Assembly (NCBI GenBank): GCA_034440615.1
Contig: JAOTOM010003133.1
Span: forward strand, 1-64,000
Direction: 5' to 3'
From: Ashinkailepas kermadecensis
Lineage: Eukaryota > Arthropoda > Thecostraca > Neolepadidae
Length of the DNA stretch: 64,000 nucleotides
This document shows, piece by piece, positions 22,071-37,000 of the stretch. Numbering within the stretch: the first letter of the stretch is position 1; every line of letters starts with the position of its first letter. Position numbers and translations under genes: made by a program. The notes beneath the pieces were generated by a model. That model was given only the letters and a program-made list of their open reading frames with translations. It was not told where the DNA came from and did not search any database.

Positions 22071-25000
22071 ACCTCTGTGCATCCCACCGTGTTGCAGTGT
22101 GTACCCCACCGTGTTTCGTTGTGTACACCAACGTGTCGATACATGTACTCCCCGTGTCACGGTGTGTGCCCCACCGTGTCGCGGAGTGTACCCCGCCGTA
22201 TCACGCTGGGTACACCGCTGTGTCCCGGTGTGCACCACACCGTGTTACGTTGTGTACACCAACGTGTTAAGGTGTATATCCCGCCGTGTCACGTTGTGTT
22301 ATTACCGTGTTGCAGATGGTACCCCACACTGTCGCTGTGTGTACCCCGCCGTGTCCTGGTGTGTACCACACCGCATTACGTTGTGTACCCCACCGTGTCG
22401 CGGTGTGCACTCCACCGTGTCGTGGTGTGTATACTACCGTGTTGCGCAGTGCATCACAAACTGTCGCGGTGTGTACCCCACCGTGTTTTAGTGTATGCTC
22501 CAACATTTTGTGGTGTGCACCCTACCGTGTCGCGGTGTGTACCCCAACATGTCTCCGTGTGTTCCCCACCGTCTTGTGGTGTGTACCACACCGTGTCGCC
22601 CTGTGTACCCCGCCGTGTCGCGGTGTACACACCACCGTGTAGCGGTGTGTACTCCACCGTGTCGCGGTGTGTACTGCACCGTGTCGCGGTGCATACCCCA
22701 CCGTATTGTGGTGTGCAGTCTAACATTTTGCGGTGTGCACCTTATCGTATCGCGGTGTGTACCCCAAAATATCGCGGTGTGTACTCCAGAGGTTGCGGTG
22801 TGTACCACACGGTGTTACGGTGTGTACTAGACCTTGTTACGGTGTGCACCACACCGTGTCACAGATCGTACCACAACGTGTTGTGGTGTGTACCCCACCG
22901 TGGTGCAATGTGTTCCCCATCGTGTTGCGGTGTGTACAACAACGTGTTGTGATGTGTACCCAAACAGTGTTACCGTGTGCACCTTACCGTCTTGCGATGT
23001 GCACACGACCGTATTGCGGTATGTACCACAACGTGCTTCAGTGTGTAACCCACCGTGTCGGGATGTGTACCGAAGCGTGTCGCGGTGTGTACCCAACCAT
23101 GCTGCGGTGTTTACCCCACCTTCTCGCTATGTATACCCCGCCGTGTCGCGTTGTGTACCCAACAGTGTTGCAGTGTGTACCATACCGTGTCGCGATACTT
23201 ACCACGCCATATCGCGTTGTGTACCCTACCATGTTGCAGTGTGTACCCCACCTTATAACGGTGTGCACCCCCCCCACACCATGTCGAGGTATGCATTCCA
23301 CCGTATCGCGTTGTGTACCCCATAGTGTTGCAGTATGTACCCCACAGTGTCACGGAGTGTACCTCGCCGTATCGCGGTCGGTACCCCACTGTGTCGCGGT
23401 GTGTACCCCACCGTCTCGCGGTGTGTACGAACCGTATATTGGTGTGTACTCCAACATTTTGCGATATGCACCCTATCGTGTCCCGGTGTATACCCTAACA
23501 TGTCTCGGTGTGTTCCCAACTGTCTTGCGGTGTGTACCCCAACTTGGCGCGGTGTGTACCCCACCGTGTTGCGGTGAGCACCCTACCGTGTTGCTGTATG
23601 TACCACACGGTGTTGTGGTGTGTACCCAAACCGAGTTGCGGTGTGCACTCTAAAGTCTTGCGGTGTGTACCCCATCGTATCTCGGTGTGTACCCCATCTT
23701 GGTGTGGTGTGTACCCCATTATGTTGCGGTGAATGGTGCAGAGACCGCCATCGAGGCGAGTCCACTCACTGCGGTATGTACCCCTCCATGTTGCGGTGCT
23801 TACCCCACCCCCTGCGTTGTGTACCCTTCCGTGTCGCAGTGTGTATCCCACCGTGTTGCGGTGTGTATACTACCGTGTTGCGGTGTATACCCCACCTTAT
23901 CGCGGTGTGTACCCCACCGTGTCGCTGTGTGTACCCCACCTTGTTGTGGTGTGTACTCCAACATTTTGCGGTGTGCACCCCATGGTGTCTCGGTGTGTTC
24001 CCACCGTGTTGTGGTGTGTACAACACGCACCACAATGTGTCGCGGTGTGTACCCCACCGCGGTGCGGTGTGTACCCCACCTTATCGCGACATGTACCCCT
24101 CCGTATCGCGGTGTTTTTTCCGCTGTGTCGCGGTGTGTACCACACCGTGTTAAGGTGTGTACCGCGCCGTTTCGCGGTGAGTACCCCACAGCATCGCGGT
24201 GTGTACCACACAGTGTTACGGTGTGTACACGTTGATCACAGTGTGTACCTCACCGGGTTGCGGTGTGTACCCCACAGTCTTGCGGTGTGCATACCACCAT
24301 ATCGCGGTGTGTACCCCACCGGGTTGCGGTGTGCACCCCACCATGTTACGGTGAGTACCGCAACGTATCGCAGTGTGTACCCCATAATTTGCGGTGTGTA
24401 CTAGACGGTGTCCCGATGTGTACTAGACCTTGATACGGTGTACACTCCACCGTGTCACAGTTTGTACCCCCACCTGGTTGCGGTGTGCACCCCACCGTCT
24501 TGCGGTGTGCATACCACCTTGGCCGGTGTGTACCCCAACATGTTACAGTGTGTAACCCACCGTGTCGCGGTGTGTACCCCACCGTGTACCGGGGTGTACC
24601 CCACCTTATCGCGGTGTGTACCCCACCGTGTCGCGGTGTGTACCCCACCGTGTCGCGCTGTGTACACCACCTTATCGGGGTGTGTACCCCACCGTGTCGC
24701 GGTCTGCATCCCACCGTGTCGCATTGTGTATCTCACCGTGCTACAGTGTGTAACACACCGTGTCGCGACATATACCCCGCCGTGTCGCAGTGTGTACCCC
24801 CCACCGTGTCGGGGTGTGCACCGAACCGTGTCGCGGTGTGTATCCCACCGTGTTAGAGTGTGTACCACGCCGTATCGCGGTGGGTACCCTGCTGTGTCGT
24901 GGTGTGTACTTTACCGTGTCGCGTTGTGTACCACACCGTGTTGCGTTGTGTACCCCACCGTGTTACGGTTTTTGCCCCACCGTGTTGTGGTGTGTATACT

Positions 25001-28000
25001 ACCGTCTTGCAATGTGTACCACACCGTCTTGGGGCGGGGTACACATCGCAATGTACCGCGCGGTATGTACCACAACGTGTTACGTTGTGTGCCCCACCGT
25101 GTTACTGTGTGTAGCCCGCCGTGTCGCGATGTGTATACTACCGTGTTGCGGAGTGTACCTCACACTTCCCGCGGTGTGTACCCCACCGTGTCGCTGTGTC
25201 CACACCACCGTGTTCCGGTGTCTATACTACCGTGTTGCGGAGTGTACCACACACCGTCGCGGTGTGTACCCCACCGTCCCGCGGTGTGTACCCCACCGTC
25301 CCGCGGTGTGTACCCCACCGTCCTGCGGTGTGTACCCCACGGTGTCGCCGTGTCTACACCACCGTGTTCCGGTGTTTATACTACAGTGTTGCGGAGTGTA
25401 CCACACACTATCGCGGTGTGTACCCCACCGTGTCGCGGTGTGTACCCCACCGTGTCGCGGTGTGTACCCCACCGTCCCGCGGTGTGTACCCCACCGTCCC
25501 GCGGTGTGTACCCCACGGTGTCGCCGTGTCTACACCGCCGTGTTCCGGTGTTTATACTACAGTGTTGCGGAGTGTACCACACACTATCGCGGTGTGTACC
25601 CCACCGTGTCGCGGTGTGTACCCCACCGTGTCGCGGTGTGTACCCCACCGTGTCGCGGTGTGTACCCCATCGTGTCGCGGTGTGTACACCAACATGTGTC
25701 GGTGTGTTCCCAATCGTCCGGTGGTGTGTACCCCAGCTTGGTGCGGTGTGTACCCCACCGTGTTGCGGTGTGTACCCAATCATGTTGCAGTGTATACCCC
25801 ACCTTATCGCGGTGTGTACCCTACCATGTTGCTGTGTGTACCCCACCTTATCACGGTGTGCAACCCCCCCCCGTGTCGACGTATGCATTCCACCGTGTCG
25901 CGTTGTATACCCCATAGTATTGCAGTGTGTATCCCACCGTATCGCGGTGGGTACCCCGCTGCGTCGCCGTGGGTACCCCGCTGCGTCGCCGTGGGTACCC
26001 CGCTGCGTCGACGTGTGTACCACGTCGTGTCACGGTGTGCACCCCACCGTATCGCGGTGTGTACCCCACCTTATCGCGGTGTGTACCCCACCGTGTTGCA
26101 GTGTGTACCTCAACGTGCTGCCGTGTGTACTCCACACTGTCGCGGTGTGTACCCCACACTGTCGCGGCGTGTACCCCGCTGTGTCCCAGTGTGTACCACA
26201 CCGTGTTCCGTTGTGTACCCCAGCATGTCTCCGTGTGTTCCCCACCGTCTTGTGGTGTGTACCACACCGTGTCGCGCTGTGTACTGCGCCGTGTCGCGGT
26301 GTGCACCCCACCGTGTAGCCGTGTGTACCCCACCGTGTCGCGTTGTGTACCCCATCGTGTCGAGGTGCATATCCCACCGTGTTGTGGTGTGCAGTCTAAC
26401 ATTTTGCGGTGTGCACCTTATCGTATCGCGGTGTGTACCCCAACATATTACGGTGTGTACTCCAGAGTTCGCGGTGTGTACTATAGAGGTCGCGGTGTGT
26501 ACCACACGGTGTTACGGTGTGTGCTAGACCTTGTTACGGTGTGCACCACACCGTGTCACAGATCGTACTACAACGTGCTGTGGTGTGTACCTCACCGTGG
26601 TGCAATGTGTTCCCCACCGTGTTGCGGTATGTACCCCAACATGTTGTGGTGTGTACCCAAACCGTGTTGCGGTGTGCACCCTACCGTGTTGCGGTGTGTA
26701 CCCCACCGTGTCGCGACATGTACCCCGCCGTGTCGCGGTGTTTTTTTTCTCGCTGTGTCGCGGTGTGTACCACACCGTGTTCAGGTGTGTACCACGCCGT
26801 ATCGCGGTGGGTACCCTGCTGTGTCGTGATATGTACTCCACCGTGTCGCGTTGTGTACCCCACCGTATTCCGTTGTGTACCCCACCGTGTTACGGTGTTT
26901 ACCCCACCGTGTAGCGGTGTGTATACTACCGTGTTTCGATGTGTACCCCACCGTCTTGCGGTGGGTACACATTGCAATGTACCGCGCGGTATATACCACA
27001 CTGTGTTACTGTGTGTAGCCCGCCGTGTCGCGATGTGTATCTTATGGTGTTGCGGAGTGTACCTCACACTTCCCGCGGTGTGTACCCCACCGTGTCGCCG
27101 TGTCTACACCACCGTGTTCCGGTATCTATACTACCGTGTTGCGGAGTGTACCTCACACTTCCCACGGTTTGTACCCCACCGTGTCGCTGTGTCTACACCA
27201 CCGTGTTCCGGTGTTTATACTACCGTGTTGCGGAGTGTACCGCACACTGTCGCGGTGTGTACCCCACCGTGTCGCGGTGTGTACCCCATCGTGTCGCGGT
27301 GTGTACCCCACCGTGTCGCGGTGTGTACCCCACCTTGTCGCGGTGTGTACCCCACCGTGTCGCGGTGTGTACCCCCCTTGTCGCGGGTGTACCCCACCGT
27401 GTCGCGGTGTGTACCCCACCGTGTCGCCGTGTGTACCCCATCGTGTCGCGGTGTGTACCCCATCGTGTCACGGTGTGTACCCCACCGTGTCGCGGTGTGT
27501 ACCCCACCGTGTCGCGGTGTGTACCCCACCGTGTCGCCGTGTGTACCCCACCGTGTCGCGGTGTGTACCCCATCGTGTCACGGTGTGTACCCCACCGTGT
27601 CGCGGTGTGTACCCCACAGTGTCGCGGTGTGTACCCTATCGTGTCGCGGTGTATACACCAACATGTCTCGGTGTGTTCCCAATCGTCCGGTGGTGTGTAC
27701 CCCAGCTTGGTGCGGTGTGTACCCCACCGTGTTGCGGTGTGTACCCAACCATGTTGCAGTGTATACCCCACCTTATCGCGGTGTGTACCCTACCATGTTG
27801 CTGTGTGTACCCCACCTTATCGCGGTGTGTACCCTCCCCGTGTCGAGGTATGCACCCTACCGTGTCGTGTTGTGTACCCCACCGTGTCGCGGTGTGTACC
27901 CCACCTTATCGCGGTGTATACCCCGCCGTGTTGCAGTGTGTACCACACCGTGTTACATCGTTCCCCACCCGGTCGCGGTGTGCACTCCACCGTGTCGTGG

Positions 28001-31000
28001 TGTGTATACTACCGTGTTGCGCAGTGCATCACAAACTGTCGCGGTGTGTACCCCACCGTGTTGTAGTGTATGCTCCAACATTTTGCGGTGTGCACCCTAT
28101 CGTGTCGCGGTGTGTACCCCAACATGTCTCCGTGTGTACCACACCGTGTCGCCCTGCGTACCGCGCCGTGTCGCCGTGTGTACCGTGTACCACGCCGTGT
28201 CGCGGTGTGCACCCCACCGTGTAGCGGTGTGTACCCCACCGTGTAGCGTTGTGTACCCCACCTTATCCCGGTGTGCACCCCCCCCCCCCGTGTCGACGTA
28301 TGCATTCCACCGTGTCGCGTTGCGTACCCCATAGTTTTGCAATTTGTACCCCAGCGTGTCACGGAGTGTACCTCGCCGTATCGCGGTGGGTACCCCACTG
28401 TGTCGCGGTGTGTACTCCACCGTGTCGCGTTGTGTACCCCATATTGTTGCAGTGTGTACCCCACCGTGTCACGGAGTGTACCTCGCCGTATCGCGGTGGG
28501 TACCCTGCTGTGTCGCTATGTGTACCCCACCTTGTCGCGGGGTGTACTCACCGTATTTTGGTGTGTACTCCAACATTTTGCGATGTGCACCCTATCATGT
28601 CGCGGTGAGTACCCCAACAAGTTTCGATGTGTTCCCAACCGTATCGCGGTGTGTATCCCACCTTGGTGCGGTCTGTACCCCACCATGTTGCGGTGCGCAC
28701 CCTAGTGTGTTGCAGTGTGTACCATCGTGCTGCGGTGAACGGTGCAGATACTGCCACCGAAGCGAATCCATCCACTGCGGTTTGTACCCCTCCATGTTGC
28801 GGTGCGTACCCCACCGTATTGCGCTGTGTACCCACCGTGTCGCGGTATGTACCCAATCATGTTGCAGTGTGTACACCACCTTATCTCTATGTGTACCCAG
28901 CCGTGTCGCGTTGTGTACCCCACAGTGTTGCAGTATATACCCTACCGTGTTGCAGTGTGTACCCCACCGTGTTGCGGTGTGCATCCCATCGTGTCGCGAC
29001 ATGTACTCCGCTGTATCGTGGGGTGTACCCCACCGTGTCGGGGTGTGTACCGAATCGTGCCGCGGTGTGTACCCATCCATGTTGCTGCGTGTACCCCACC
29101 TTATCGCTATGTGTGCCCTGCCGTGTCGCGTTGTGTACCCAACAGAGTTGCAGTGTGTACCCTACCGTGTTGTCGTGTGTACCCCACCGTGTCGCGGTAT
29201 GTACCACGCCGTGCCGCGGTGTACCCCAGCGGGTCGAGCCGTGTGCCCCGCCGTGTTGTGGTGTGTATCCCACCATGGTGCGATGTGTTCCCATCCGTGT
29301 CGCGGTGTGTTGCCCACCGTGTTTCTGTATGTACCTCAACGTGTTGTGGTATGTACCCAAACCGTGTTGCGGTGTGCACCCTACCGTCTTGCGGTGTGCA
29401 CACCAACGTGTCCCGGTATGTACCCCACCGTGTCGCTTTGCGTACCCCACCGTGTTGCGGTGTAGACCCCGCCGTGTCGCAGTGTGTACCCCTCACCGTG
29501 TCGGGGTGTGCACCGAACCATGTCGCGGAATGTACCCCACCGTGTTAGAGTGTGTACCACGCCGCATCGCGGTGTGTACCCTGCTGTGTCGTGGTGTGTA
29601 CCCCACCGTGTCGCGATGTGTATACTACGGTGTTGCGGAGTGTACCACACACTGTCGCGGTCTGCGCCCCATCGTGTCGTGGTGTGTACACCAACATGTC
29701 TCGGTGTGTTCCCAATCGTCTGGTGGTGTTTACCCCAATTTGGTGCGGTGTGTACCCCACCATGTTGCGGTGTGTACCCAACCATGTTGCAGTGTGAACC
29801 CCACCTTATCACGGTGCTTACCCTACCATGTTGCTGTGTGTACCTCACCTTATCGCGGTGTGCACCTCCCCTCCCCCGTGTCAAGGTATGCATTCCACCG
29901 TGTCGCGTTGTTTACCCCATAGTGTTGCAGTGTGTACCCCTCCGTGTCACGGGGTGTACCTCGCCGTATCGCGGTGAGTACCCCGCCTTATCACGGTGTG
30001 TACACAACCGTGTTGCAGCGTGTACCCCAACGTGCTGTGGTGTGTACCCCACACTGTACCGCGCCGTGTCGCGGTGTGCACCCCACCGTGTAGCGTTGTG
30101 TACCCCACCGTGTCGCGTTGTGTACCCCACCGTGACGCGGTGTGTACCCCATCGTGTCGCGGTGTGCAACCCACCGTGTCGCGTTGCGTACCCCACCGTG
30201 TTGCAGTGTGTACCCCACCGTGTTTTGGTGTGTACACCAACGTGTCGATACATGTACCACTGTGTCGCGGTGTGTACCCCACCGTATTGGGGTGTGCACC
30301 GAACCTTATTCCGGTGTGTACCCCACCGTGTTACGGAGTGTACCCCGCCGTATCGCGCTGGATACACCGCTGTGTCCCGGTGTGCACCACACCGTGTTAC
30401 GTTGTGTACCCCAACGTGTTAAGGTGCATATCCCGCCGTGTCACGTTGTGTTTATTAACGTGTTGCAGATGGTACCTCACACTGTCGCTGTGTGTACCCC
30501 ACCGTATTCTGCTGTGCAGTCTAACATTTTGCGGTGTGCACCTTATCGTATCGCGGTGTGTACCCCAAAATATCGCGGTGTGTACTCCAGATGTCGCGGT
30601 GTGTACCACAGAGGTCGCGGTGTGTACCACACGGTGTTACGGTGTGTACCAGACCTTGTTACGGTGTGCACCACACCGTGTCACAGATCGTACCACAACG
30701 TGTTGTGGTGTGTACCCAAACAGTGTTGCGGTGTGCACCCTACCGTCTTGCGGTGTGCACACTACCGTGTTGCGGTGTGTACAACAACGTGTTGTGGTGT
30801 GTACCCCACCGTGTCGGGGTGTGTACCGAAGCGTGTCGCGGGGTGTACCCAACCATGTTGCGGTATTTACACAACCTTCTCGCTATGTGCACCCCGCCGT
30901 GTCGCGTTGTGTACCCTACAGTGTTGCAGTGTGTACCATACCGTGTCGCGATACGTACCACGCAGTTTCGCGGTGTGTACCCTACCATGTTGCAGTGTGT

Positions 31001-34000
31001 ACCCCACCTTATCGCGGCGTGCACTCCCCCGCCCCATCGTGTCGAGGTATGCATTCCACCGTGTCGCGTTGTGTACCCCATAGTGTTGCAGTGTGTACCC
31101 CACCGTGTCACGGAGTGTACCTCGCCGTATCGCGGTGGGCACCCCGCTGTGTCGCTATGTGTACCCCACCGTGTCGCGGTGTGTACCCACCATATTTTGG
31201 TGTGTACTCCAACGTTTTGCGATGTGCACCCTATCGTGTCCCGGTGTGTACCCCAACATGTATCTGTGTGTTCCCAACCGTCTTGCGGTGTGTACCCCAC
31301 CGTGTTGCGGTGAGCACCCTATCGTGTTGCTGTATTACCACAACGTGTTGTGGTGTGTACCCAAACCGTGTTTCAGTGTGCAGCATACCGTCTTGCGGTG
31401 TGTACCCAATCGTATCGCGGTATGCACCCCATCTTGGTGCGATGTGTACCCCATCATGTTGCGGTGAATGGTGCAGAGACCGCCGTCGAGGCGAGTCCAC
31501 TCACTGCGGTATGTACCCCCCCCATGTTGCGGTGCGTACCCCACCCCCTGCGTTGTGTACCCTTTCGTGTCGCAGTGTGTATCCCACCGTGTTGCGGTGT
31601 GTATACTACCGTGTTGTGGAGTGTACCACACACTGTCGCGGTGTGTACCCCACCGTGTCGCGGTGTGTACCCCACCGTGTCGCTGTGTGTACTTCACCTT
31701 GTTGGGTGTGCACCCCATGGTGTAGCGGTGTGTACCAAAACATGTATCGGTGTGTCCCCACCGTCTTGTGGTGTGTACCTCAGCGTATCGCGGTGTGCAA
31801 CACACCTTGGTGCGATGTGTACCCCACCGTGTTGCGGAGTGCATCGAACCATGTTGCATTGTGTACCCAACCTTATCGTGGCGTGTACTCCGCAGTGTCG
31901 CGGTATGTATTCCACCGTGTCTCGTTGTGTACATCACAGTGTCGCAGTTTGTACCCCACCGTGTCGTGGTGTGTACCCCATCTTGTTGCGGTGAATGGTG
32001 CAGAATCCACCACCGCGGCGTGTCCAACCCCTGCGGTATGTACCCATCGATGTTGCGGTGCGCATCCCACCGTGTTGCGGTGTGTACCCCACCGTGGCGC
32101 GAAATGTACCCCGCCGTGTTGTGATCTGCACCCTACCATGTTGTAGTGTGTACCCCACCTTATCGCGGTGTGTACACCCCCACCCCTGTGTAGAGGTATG
32201 CATTCCACCGTGTCGCGTTGTGTACCCCATAGTATTGCAGTGTGTACCACACCGTGTCAAGGAGTGTACCTCGCCGTATCGTGGTGGGTACCCCACTGTG
32301 TCGCCGTGTGTACCACGTCGTGTCGCGGTGTGTACCACACCGTGTTGCGTTGTGTACCCTAACGTGTAACGGTGTGTGTCCCGCCGTGTCGCGGTGTGTA
32401 TACTACCGTGTTGCGGAGGGTATCCCACAATGTCGCTATGTGTACCCGACCGTGTCGCGGTGTGTACCCACCGTATTTTGGTGTGTACTCCAACATTTTG
32501 CGATGTGCACCCTATCATGTCGCGGTGAGTACCCCAACATGTTTCGGTATGTTCCCAACCGGCTTGCGGCGTGTACCCCACCGTATCGCGGTGTGTACCC
32601 CACCGTATCGCGGTGTGTACACCAACGTTTTGCGGTGTGCACCCTACCGTGTTGCAGTGTGTACCCCATCGTGTTGCGGTGAATGGTGCAGAGACTGCCA
32701 CCGAGGCGAATTCACCCTCTGCGGTATGCACCCCTCCATGTTGCGGTCCGTACCCCACCGTGTTGCGCTGTGTACCCCACCGTGTCGCGGTATGTACCCA
32801 ATCATGTTGAAGTGTGTACCCCACCTTATCTCTATGTGTACCCAACCGTGTCGCGTTGTGTACCCCACAGTGTTGCCGTGTGTACCCTACCGTGTTGCCG
32901 TGTGTACCCCACCGTGTCGCGACACGTACCCCGCCATGTCGCGGTGTGTTTTCCGCTGTGTCGCGGTGTGTACCACACCGTGTTAAGGTGTGTATCGCGC
33001 CGTTTCGCGGTGAGTACCCCACAGTATCGCTGTATGTACCCCAGCGGTCGCAATGTGTACCACACAGTGTTACGATGTTTACCCCACCATGTTGCGGTGT
33101 GTATACTACCGTATTGCGGTGTATATACTACCGTGTTGCGATGTGTACCCCACCGTCTTGCGGTGGGGTACACATTGCAATGTACCGCGCGGTATGTACC
33201 ACACCGTGTTACGTTGTGTGCCCCACCGTGTTACGGTGTGTATCCCGGCGTGTCGCGATGTGTATGCTACGGTGTTGCGGAGTGTACCTCACACTTCCCG
33301 CGGTGTGTACCCCACCGTGTCGCCGTGTGTACTCCACCGTGTTGTGGTGTGTACTCCAACTTCTTGCGGTCTGCGCCGCATCGTGTCGCGGTGTGTACTC
33401 CAACATGTCTCGGTATGTTCCCAATCGTCTGGTGGTGTTTACCCCACTTTGGTGCGGTGTGTACCCCACCGTGTTGCGGTGTGCACCCAACCATGTTGCA
33501 GTGTGTACCCCAACTTATCGCGGTATGTACCCTACCATGTTGCTGTGTGTACCCCACCTTATCGCGGTGTTCACCCCCCCCCGCCGCCCTCCGTGTCGAG
33601 GTATGCATTCCACCGTGTCGCGTTGTGTACCCCATAGTGTTGCAGTGTGTACCCCACCGTGTCACGGAGTGTACCTTGCCATATCGCGGTGGGTACCCCA
33701 CTGTGTCGCCGTGTATACCACGTCGTGTCGCGGTGTGCACCCCACCGTGTCGCGTTGTGTACCCCACCGTGTCGTGGTGTGTACCCCACCTTATCGCGGT
33801 GTGTACCCCACCGTGTTGCAGTGTTTACCCCAACGTGCTGCGGTGTGTACCCCACACTGTCGCGGTGTGTACCCCGCTGTGTCCCAATGTGTACCACGCC
33901 GTGTTACGTTGTGTATTCCACCGTGTCGCTTTGTTTACCCCACCGTGTCGCGGTATGTACCCCACTGTGTCGCCGTGTGCACCCTACCGTGTCGCGGTAT

Positions 34001-37000
34001 GTACCCTACCGTGTCGCAATGTGCACCCCACCGTGTCGCATTGCGTACCCCACCGTGTTTAGGCGAGTACACCAAGGTGTCGAGACATGTACCCCCGTGT
34101 CGCCGTGTGTACCCCACCGTGTCGGGGTGTGGACCGAACCGTATTCCGGTGTGTACCGCACCGTGTTACGGAGTGTACCCCGCCGTATCGCGCTGCGTAC
34201 ACCACTGTGTACCGGTGTGTACCACTCCGTGTTACGTTGTGTACCCCAACGTGTTAAGGTGTATATCCTGCCGTGTCACGTTGTGTCATTAACGTGTTGC
34301 AGATGGTACCCCACACTGTCGCTGTGTGTACCCCACCGTGTCGCGGTGCATACCCCACCGTATTGTGGTGTGCAGTCCAACATTTTACGGTGTGCACCTT
34401 ATCGTATCGCGGTGTGTACCCAAAAATATCGCGGTGTGTACTCCAGATGTCGCGTTGTGTACCACAGAGGTCGCGGTGTGTACCACACGGTGTTACGGTG
34501 TGTACTAGACCTTGTTACGGTGTGCACCATACCGTGTCACAGATCGTACCACAACGTGTTGTGGTGTGTACCTCACCGTGGTGCAATGTGTTCCCCACCG
34601 TGTCGCGGTGTGTTTCCCGTCGTGTTGCGGTATGTACCCCAACATGTTGTGGTGTGTACCCAAACCGTGTTACGGTGTGCACCCCACCGTCTTGCGATGT
34701 GCACACGACCGTATTGCGGTATATACCACAACGTGTTTCAGTGTGTACCCCACCGTTTCGGGGTGTGTACCGAAGCTTGTCGCGGTGTGTACCCAACCAT
34801 GTTGCGGTGTTTACCCTACCTTCTCGCTATGTGTACCCCGCCGTGTCGCGTTGTGTACCCCACAGTGTTGCAGTGTGTACCATACCGTGTCGCGATACGT
34901 ACCACGCCGTATCGCGATGTGTACCCTACCATGTTGCAGTGTGTATCCCACCTTATCGCGGTGTGCACCACCCACCCCATTGTCGATGTATGCATTCCAC
35001 CTTGTCGCGTTGTGTACCCCATAGTGTTGCAGTGTGAACCCCATCGTGTCACGGATTGTACCTCGCCGTATCGCGGTGGGTACCCCACTGTGTCGCGTTG
35101 TGTACTCCACCGTGTCGCGGTGTGCCCCACCTTATCGCAGTGTGTACCCCATAGTGTTGCAGTGTGTACCCCACCGTGTCACGGAGTGTACCTCGCCGTA
35201 TCGCGGTGGGTACCCCGCTGTGTCGCGGTATGTACCCACCGTATTTTGGTGTGTACTCTAACATTTTGCGATGTGCACCCTATCGTGTCCCGGTGTGTAT
35301 CCCAACATGTATCGGTGTGTTCGCAACCGTCTTGCGGTGTGTACCCCACCTTGGCGCGGTGTGTACCCCACCGTGTTGCGGTGAGCACCCTACCGTCATG
35401 CGGTGTGTACCCCATCGTATCGCGGTGTGTACCCCATCTTGGTGCGGTGTGTATCCCATCATGTTGCGGTGAATCGTGCAGAGACCGCCATCGAGGCCAG
35501 TCCACTCACTGCGGTATGTACCCCTCGATGCTGCGGTACGTACCCAAACCCCTGCGTTGTGTACCCATCCATGTTGCGGTGCGTACCCCCCCCTTCCTGC
35601 GTTGTGTACCCCTCCGTGTCGCAGTGTGTACCCCACCGTGTCGCTGTGTACCTCACCTGGTTGTGATGGGTACTCCAAAATGTTGCGGTGTGCACCCCAT
35701 GGTGTCGCGGTGTGTACCAAAACATGTCTCGGTGTATTCCCACCGTCTTGTGGTGTGTACCCCACCGTATCGCGGTGTGCAACACACCTTGGTGCGATGT
35801 GTACCCCACCGTGTTGCGGAGTGCATCGAACCATGTTGCAGTGTGTACCCCACCTTATCGTGGTGTGTACTCCGCAGTGTCGCGGTATGTATTCCACCGT
35901 GTCTCGTTGTGTACCTCACAGTGTCGCAGTTTGTACCCCACCGTGTCGTGGTGTGTACCCCATTGTGTTGCGGTGAATGGTGCAGAATCCACCACCGCGG
36001 CGTGTCCAACCCCTGCGGTATGTACCCATCGATGTTGCGGTGCGCATCCCACCGTGTTGCGGTGTGTACGCCACCGTGCCGCGAAATGTACCCCGCCGTG
36101 TTGCGGTCTGTACCCTACCATGTTGCAGTGTGTATCCCACCTTATCGCGGTTTGTACACCCCCACCCCGTGTAGAGGTATGCATTCCACCGTGTCGCGTT
36201 GTGTACCTTATAATTTTGCAGTGTGTACCCCACCGTGTCACGGAGTGTACCTCGCGGTATCGCGGTGGGTACCCTGCTGTGTCGCCGTGTGTACTACGTC
36301 GTGTCGCGGTGTGCACTCCACCGTGTTGCGGTGTGTACCACACCGTGTTGCGTTGTGTACCCTAACGTGTAACGGTGTGTGCCCCGCCGTGTCCCGGTGT
36401 GTATACTACCGTGTTGCGGAGGGTACCCACACTGTCGATATGCGTACTCGACCGTGTCGCGGTGTGTACCCACGGTATTTTGGTGTGTACTCCAACATTT
36501 TGCGATGTGCACCCTATCATGTCGCGGTGAGTACCCCAACATGTTTCGGTGTGTTCCCAACCGGCTTGCGGCGTGTACCCCACCGTATCGCGGTGTGTAC
36601 CCTAACGTTTTGCGGTGTGCACCCTACCGTGTTGCAGTGTGTACCCCATCGTGTTGCAGTGAATGATCCAGAGACTGCCACCGAAGCGAATCCACCCTCT
36701 GCGGTATGCACCCCTCCATGTTGCGGTGCGTACCCCACCGTGTTGCGCTGTGTACCCCACCGTGTCGCGGTATGTACCCAATCATGTTGAAGTGTGTACC
36801 CCACCTTATCTCTATGTGTACCCAGCCGTGTCGCGTTGTGTACCCCACAGTGTTGCAGTGTGTACCCTACCGTGTTGCCGTGTGTACCCCACCGTGTCGC
36901 GATATGTATCACGCCATGTCGCGGTCTGTACATCACTGGATCGGTCTGTGTTCCCCACTGTGTCGAGGTGTGTTCCCCACCGTGTTGCTGTATGTAACAC

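Noticed and set aside
33647..36790. 1047-codon plus-strand open frame, and dozens of others of 100-700 codons
   Set aside because: Pure product of the stop-free 22-bp satellite unit; overlapping frames on both strands are equally open and there is no domain or start context.
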